DNA of 64,000 bases from Phoebastria nigripes (Eukaryota > Chordata > Aves > Procellariiformes > Diomedeidae): NCBI GenBank assembly GCA_035582835.1, contig JAYKAV010000778.1:4391973-4455972 (forward strand), read 5' to 3'. Under the pieces are notes generated by a model that was not told where the DNA came from, searched no databases, and saw only the letters and a list, made by a program, of their open reading frames with translations. Of this stretch, positions 58,101-64,000 are shown piece after piece. The position numbers were made by a program, and so were the translations under genes. Every line of letters begins with the position of its first letter. Positions within the stretch are counted from its first letter, which is position 1.

Positions 58101-59593
58101 ACAGCTGTCCAAAGTCAATCCCTCCACTTCTTGCCTGCAAATAACAACCAAAATCAGCATGTTCATACCTCACTATGAAAGCCGTTATCAAACAATAGAG
58201 TTTCTCTCCAAGATACACTTTAAAAACACCATTACTCATGCTAAGATGGCATAGCAAAAATCACTTAAATATCATTTTACGAAAGAGAATTAAAAGATTG
58301 CAGCCTGGGATTTAGGAAAAGTCTCAGTGACATAATATCCTTTAAACGTGGTGAGATTAGCAGGTTACCCTTACTTAATAGTCTCGGCATCTTCAACAAT
58401 ACATTTCTGAGGTGACATACGCACATAAATGTGTACCGATTGAGCTACCAAGGAATATTTAAATAAATGTAGCTAAAATGATACAAACCCTTCTGAAAAC
58501 TCTCTTAGGGCTTTTAAATATGAATTACTTTTTTTTTTTTAAATGTAAACCATGAGAATTAAATATGTATAGGGTTTCAAATTAATACACAAATGCAAAT
58601 ACAGAGTAGACGATAAGAAGCTGAAAAGTCATGCCTAAGCTACTCTGAACAATAACATCTTGTTAGCTGCAATACAGAAATACAGAAAACTAGTGACCCC
58701 GAGAGAGAATTAGATACATTTCAAACCATCTACTCGTTAAATACTGAAAGAAATAAAATACCATGCTGTTTTATAGCCTTCCTCTTTTTCAAAGCAGCGG
58801 TCGAAATTAATTCAAATGCTATTTGCCCTGTTTGGCATATCATCAAATAAAACACCACCCGACTTAATTGAGCACTATTGAAATCATATCGCTCGTTATG
58901 GGGGAGCTGAAATTCTAGACCTGCCCCAGACACAGCCACCTCTTCTCAACGGAAGGAGAAAGGGATGTTGAAGAATAGCAAGCAGTATTATTCTGAATAC
59001 TGCGAGTCCAAACAACATCTTGAAATGTTATACCAGATGTAGAAAAACATGTACTTGGATCAATACAGATGATAGGATCCCTCTTTTCCGAGGAGATTTG
59101 CTGGAGCTGGCCGGGCCTTGGCAGGCACAGAGAACAGAGCAACGGCCACCAACATCACAACAGCTACGAGTGCCACGCTACCTGGTTTTGGGACTCTACC
59201 CAAATGAACCCAGCTTCATTTAATTTTTCTATTCACCCCAGTTTTTCCCTCCTGCATATCAAAATCCAAAGTAAAGCACTCAATGGAAAAAGTGAGAGTC
59301 TGTATCACTTAAAAAATTTTTAAAAAGACAGACTTTCCACAACTACGGTGATTGGAACTTCACTTTTTAGGCCTGTGAAGACTGGATTTTGCAAATCTGT
59401 GACAGAAATACAAGTACTCTGTTAAAGTACATCTGAACAGGCTGTTTGCGAAGAGAAGCAGGACTAAGTGTTAGGGAGTGGTTCTGCCTAGAAAATGACC
59501 GGTGCAATAGGAATTTATTTCAAATGCTACTAATATATCTCAACATAAAAAACCCTGGGGGAAAAAGTGCAGGCAATTTTGACCCTTAGAGTC
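55156..59593. other. AT-rich noncoding stretch, no gene seen
   Basis: A T12 run lies at 58529-58540 and a small GCAGTATT/AATACTGC hairpin at 58983-59004. Ambiguous bases lie near 55726, 56653, 56774, 57679 and 58013. No open frame looks coding. Confidence 0.5.
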
Positions 59594-59616
59594 GGGGGAG
59601 GGGGAGGAGGGGGCGG
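59594..59616 (+). repeat. G-rich tract
   Basis: Three GGGGG runs and two GG pairs separated by single bases resemble MAZ/Sp1-type sites and could support a G-quadruplex of low stability. There is no other promoter evidence around it. Confidence 0.55.
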
Positions 59617-62023
59617 AATCTCTTCTTAAAGGATTTCTGAAAGACTGAGGAAAAGAAAACAAAAAAGACTGGCAAGTATATACTGTCAAGCAAAAATAGC
59701 AGCAAAGGTAGGAAAGGAAGGCGACCTCAAACTGTATTGGGTTATGGCATGGATTAAGGCCTTTATCTCAAGTGGTTGACCTATAAAGACATTTCCTTTT
59801 GATGCTGTCCAGACTCAACAGACATGAATGAATTAGGTCTCCTGATAAACCTGCAAAAAGTCAGGGAGATCTGCTCTAATCTATTTGTTCCCGGAAGATT
59901 TCTGACTTCACACGCACGGGTTGCCTTTGGTCCTCAGGTCCAGCCTCCTGATATTACAAGCGACACATCACCCGCTCCTAGCCATACATTTATTTAGCTC
60001 CATGCTAAAACAGAGAACTTACTTGCCCCTAGTTTCTTAGCAGAGAGCTCCTCCAAAAGCTCATTACTCAAATGGTTACAAACAGTGTAACTTCAGGCCT
60101 AAATGTAATCACAGAAAATTTATATCCACTTACTGTCTGTGCCAACATTTTCATCCCTTACAAAACAGGCTCCTTTTCCCAAGCCTCCTCAACGGCCTTT
60201 TCTGCCCTGTTCCAATTTGAGATCATCTCTGTAAAGTCTGGGTTATCAAATTTTGCATATTATTACAGATGAGATGTCAGCAGTGTTTTGTACACCACCG
60301 CTGACATTCACCATCTCTACTGAAAAGACTATACTTGGTATTGTCATAGAATTGCCTTTTTATGGCTATACCAAATTTGTGGCTCATCTTTATCCTGCCA
60401 TCAACTATATTACATTAAGGTCCTTCTCGCCTTTCGCGTCCAAAACATCAAGATCCGAGACAGTAGGAGAAAATTTTATTAGGCCACAACTGCACGATCT
60501 GCTATTTTGTACTAGTACCTTTCACCCCTTTTCTGTAACATCTCTTGAGCACTATTCATTCTTCCCATGTTCCACCCTTCTCAGCCCTGCAGATTGCATC
60601 AGCACGTTCCTATTTCTAGCGTCAAAATGAAATTATTTCCAAAAATCAAACTCTGAGGAAGTCATCAGTCTTCCGGTTCAGCCTTATCCGTCAGATTCCC
60701 TTCAAATGCAGCTCACGAGCATCTCTGCTTCAGCCAAGCCCTTCTTGCCGAGATGGCAAGTGAGTTCTACCCAGACTCAGCAAAAATGTTAAGAGCAAAC
60801 ACGAAAGCACACATGTTTTAGTGCTGTACCTGTATATACAGTCAAAGGGGTTACAGACAGAGCTGGTAGGGAATTCGCCCATCAAAGAAGTCCCATTTAT
60901 ACTGATTTCTACTCAAACAATGGCAAACCTTGCTCGTTTCCTTCCTATCTCCTACGGTTGTTGTTCAGCCCAGGCGCCTACGGTTCCCACGTTCAGGCCG
61001 CTCTCTTTTGGCTGTCTGGAGTCCTGGGAATTTTGATTTCCAAACCCAGAAGTCAACTCAGACATGGTTCCTGCTCCCTCTCAGTCACTAACTGCCAGAA
61101 GGAAACAAGAGCTTTGAGTTCCCAGATCTAAAGTCTTCTGAAAATTTACTACACAAAACACTGTTTTTTAATTTCTTCTTTATATTCTAAAGCAAAATAA
61201 GATACTTTAAAATATATGATCGCAACAGAACATAAATTCTGATAATTAGCGAGAACGTTACAGATGTGAAATTACTCATGGGCTATCCCTGTGACAGCAC
61301 AGCACTGACTGAGAGGTGGTCTCATCTCTGACAGCCTGCAACTTTTTTTCTGTCCCTTCTGCACTAACTGTTTAGGATAATAAAAGACATTTCTTCAAAA
61401 TGCCCTAGCAGCCGTGAGAGCTCTGCAATTTGTCCTGCATAAATGGTTAACTCTGAAGCCTTAAAAAGGTGAGGGAAACCGCACGTACATTTTTAATATC
61501 ATATTTGCTCATGTCCCTGAAACCCAAGAACTCTTCCATTCCCTGCTGGAAGCTCACCGCTTTCTATGAACAGTTGATACACATGCCAAGAGGGACACAG
61601 GCAATTAAGCCCTTGCCCCAAAATATGGTTGAAAACCAATCCACAACTTAGTATTCTCTAGTGGGAAAACAAGTGCTCAGCATCGTATTACATCAATCCC
61701 TGATTTCAGAGACTGATTGAAACTTTAAGTAACAAAAGCCATCATGCTCTTGTCTTCTTGGCACTTCCTCCTTCTTAATGTAACTACTGCAAAATGGAAA
61801 GCACCTACATCTTGTTTTAAGAGGAAATCTTTAACATTACGCTGTTGCCAGAGACACATCCGTTATACAAACCGAATGACTTAATACTGCTAAGAGTTCT
61901 ACTGTTGTTTCTGTACATATCAAGATCACTAAAGAACGATTAAGCATGGTGTCTAAATGTTACGTCTATGTTTCTTATACTCGGAATGAATGCTGAACTC
62001 TTCACGGCTAGGATGCTTTATAT
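59617..62023. other. AT-rich noncoding stretch, no gene seen
   Basis: The longest frame is 125 codons on the plus strand (60253-60630), without recognised domains. No transposable element is identified. Confidence 0.5.
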
Positions 62024-62144
62024 GAATGACATAAAATTTCATGATCCGTATAAAAATGCATACATCAACACATGGCATCAAATACAAACGACAAAATTTC
62101 ATTATCTGTATAAAAACGCGTACGTCAACACATGGCATCAAATA
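62024..62144. repeat. Two-copy 60-bp tandem duplication
   Basis: The best-matching parts, 62033-62084 and 62093-62144, agree at about 47 of 52 positions with an exact 60-base offset. Both end in CACATGGCATCAAATA. Three of the five differences are CG in the second copy versus TG or CA in the first. Confidence 0.85.
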
Positions 62145-62164
62145 TGCGGAAATTAGCAGAGCTC

Positions 62165-62390
62165 TCGCGTTTATAAAGGTCGTTTCATAAAAGACTGGGG
62201 ACGAGGTGGGGGAAGGAAACCTCTTCCACTGAAGACTGAAAAGGCGAGTGGGGAAGCTGCTGCTGGGTGCTGGGGCCGCTGCTCATCCATCTTGGCAGCG
62301 CGGCTGCCGATGCCCAGACCGCTACCACCTGCCGCTACGCCTGCTCTCAGGAAGGCCGGCACCTGCACAGGGGTAACAATGCAACTGGCA
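62165..62390 (-). promoter_or_regulatory. GC-rich patch, possible promoter or exon remnant
   Basis: CpG and GC rise sharply over about 200 bp. On the minus strand CCAAGATGG (YY1-like and a strong Kozak context) starts a 39-codon frame, 62290 to 62171. The codons upstream also stay open to 62368. No known protein is recognised and no splice structure is evident. Confidence 0.3.
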
Positions 62391-64000
62391 GAAGGACAAA
62401 AGCTTGAATAAATTCTGAACTAAACACTTGGCTAGCAGCCGAGTCAAGCGAGACAGAGATTTTAGGCATATTCTTTAAAAATAGCAAGAGAAGAGATGAA
62501 GGAAAGGACAATAAATCTTATTTTCAAAAGGACATCTAAAGAACAGAGAGATGCTGACAAAAACCCCGTATTTTTTAGAAAAAAAATGCAATTCTTTTCC
62601 AAGAGTTGTTCCTTTTTGGATTTCAAATTATTTTCCTAAAAACCTTTCCATAATTTTTTTCTTCCGCAGGTCTCCATTTTATTTCACTGAAATTATATTA
62701 CGTGCCAGCAATCCAATTGTGAAACCTCTGCAGTTATAGTACATTCCCAGAGGCTACAGAAACATTTCTTCATTTAGAACAGCTGAAGAAATATTTCTTT
62801 ATTCAAGCAGACAGATACATTGACGGCATTTAACAACCTAAGAAAAAAATTCACTGAGCGCTACACGGAGCGATACGTTGCATGGTTGGAGTGGACAAAG
62901 GTCTTCCGCAACCATTTGAACCTAGTTTGTGGCCGAACCTGAAGAATTATGTCAACTTTAACAGATGCTGAATGAGATCAATGTAAAGAAAGTATGTTTC
63001 TTTCACCTCTGTTCCGGAATGTTTTGTAAGACAAAAGGTAATTAAAATGGAACTTTAAAATTTTGTTCAGCAATACGTATGAGTAACAGAACAAATACGT
63101 ATATTCATAGTTGTATTTATGAGACCAAAAATGAAACAATACTTTTAAAAAGAAATTTGAAAGAGGGAAGGGATCCTACTTTGACATTTCCTGATAAGGT
63201 CTTGAGCGTTTTTTGAAACGCACTGAAACATCTACTCTCTCTGCTGCTCTGAAAACAAAGACTGTAGAGTGAGTTTTGGCATACAAGCAAAATTTGTGAA
63301 TGGCAGCATCCTCTCCAGAGTAAGAATTTATTCATTTGTAAGTAAAGTTACTGGTACACTGATTCATTTGCCTAAGAGATGTCTTCATTCCTTACAATCA
63401 CACTGGGTACCGCTGCCCCCGAATAATCCCTGCCATTATTTGTAAAGGTTTTCCACACCTGGAGTTTTCTTTGTCGTTTTTCTGCACCAGAACCTCACTC
63501 TGCAAACGCAGCCCCCGGAGCAGCTCTAGAGCTCGTCCCCTCCGTGCTCATCTGATGCTAACAACCGCCTTCACGCAGCATTGCCCTTCCCACTACTCTC
63601 AACCGCAGCCAACATGAGATTGAAATCCTGGACACCGATCACAGGAAAACACGTCAGAGCTACAAAAAATCATAAGTCCTATTCACCGTTAGCACAAGCA
63701 TCCAATAATATCATCCACATCCCTTGACATTACTCCTGTAACGAGAGAAGCTCATTGTCTTTCTTAAAATTAAATCTCTAAGTGAAGCTGTTGCAAAAGA
63801 TTCTCACAATTAGCGTGCCCTTCCTGTTGTCCTGGGAGCACTACATTTATGTACCACATTTTAGATCACCCCTAAGACTGCAATATCTGCACACCAAAAA
63901 CGCTGATGAAGTCTTTCAACGCAGAACGGCATAACAATTTTGCTGAAGTCACCTTCTGACTGCGTGAAACAAACTCCTCAAACCAGTCACACGAAACCTT
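62391..64000. other. AT-rich noncoding stretch to window end
   Basis: No gene, repeat family or RNA is recognised. A slightly GC-richer part lies at about 63480-63610. Confidence 0.5.

Overview
This is vertebrate, most likely avian, nuclear DNA. The best evidence is a fragment at about 45170-45258 that reads like the 3' end of a chicken-repeat-1 (CR1) LINE, with the CCAGAGGTCCCTTCCAACCT block and the ATTCTGTG-type terminal octamer. There are also old amniote repeats (MIR-like SINE fragments, a CR1/L3-like fragment) and one solo-LTR-like retroviral remnant. The sequence is mostly AT-rich and full of homopolymers and simple repeats. It carries three N gaps (22800-22808, 37786-37925, 54053-54107) and many single ambiguous bases.

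I recognise no protein-coding gene, tRNA, rRNA or known miRNA. The open frames present (longest 218 codons, minus strand 48955-49611) are within what chance gives in 64 kb, lack recognisable domains and lack convincing splice structure. The window is best read as intergenic DNA or the inside of a very long intron.

Layout: 1-22 kb is AT-rich unique sequence with simple repeats, two MIR-like fragments (about 7405-7530 and 18508-18635), a near-palindrome at 8987-9017 and an RFX-like site at 11534. The GC- and CpG-richer block at about 22020-23480 is the best promoter or regulatory candidate. It holds a near-consensus CTCF core, a repeated CATAAA-type element, an E-box inside an inverted repeat and a consensus splice donor on the minus strand. 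From 24 to 30.8 kb the DNA is again AT-rich, with an ancient CR1-like repeat at 28020-28315. A smaller CpG-richer patch at 30820-31290 carries a near-perfect REST/NRSF (RE1) site. The LTR-like element lies at about 38102-38647, just after a gap. A further CpG-richer patch at 41390-41900 has a second RFX-like site. The CR1 3' end is at 45.2 kb, a strong hairpin at 52775-52828, a duplicated 40-bp word pair around the 54-kb gap, and a 60-bp tandem duplication at 62.0-62.14 kb beside a GC-rich patch.

No genes can be shown to work together here. The interest is regulatory: RE1, CTCF-like and RFX-like sites in separate CpG-richer patches would fit a neuronal or ciliary gene neighbourhood, but that is inference from motifs only. 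I found no convincing new molecular system.
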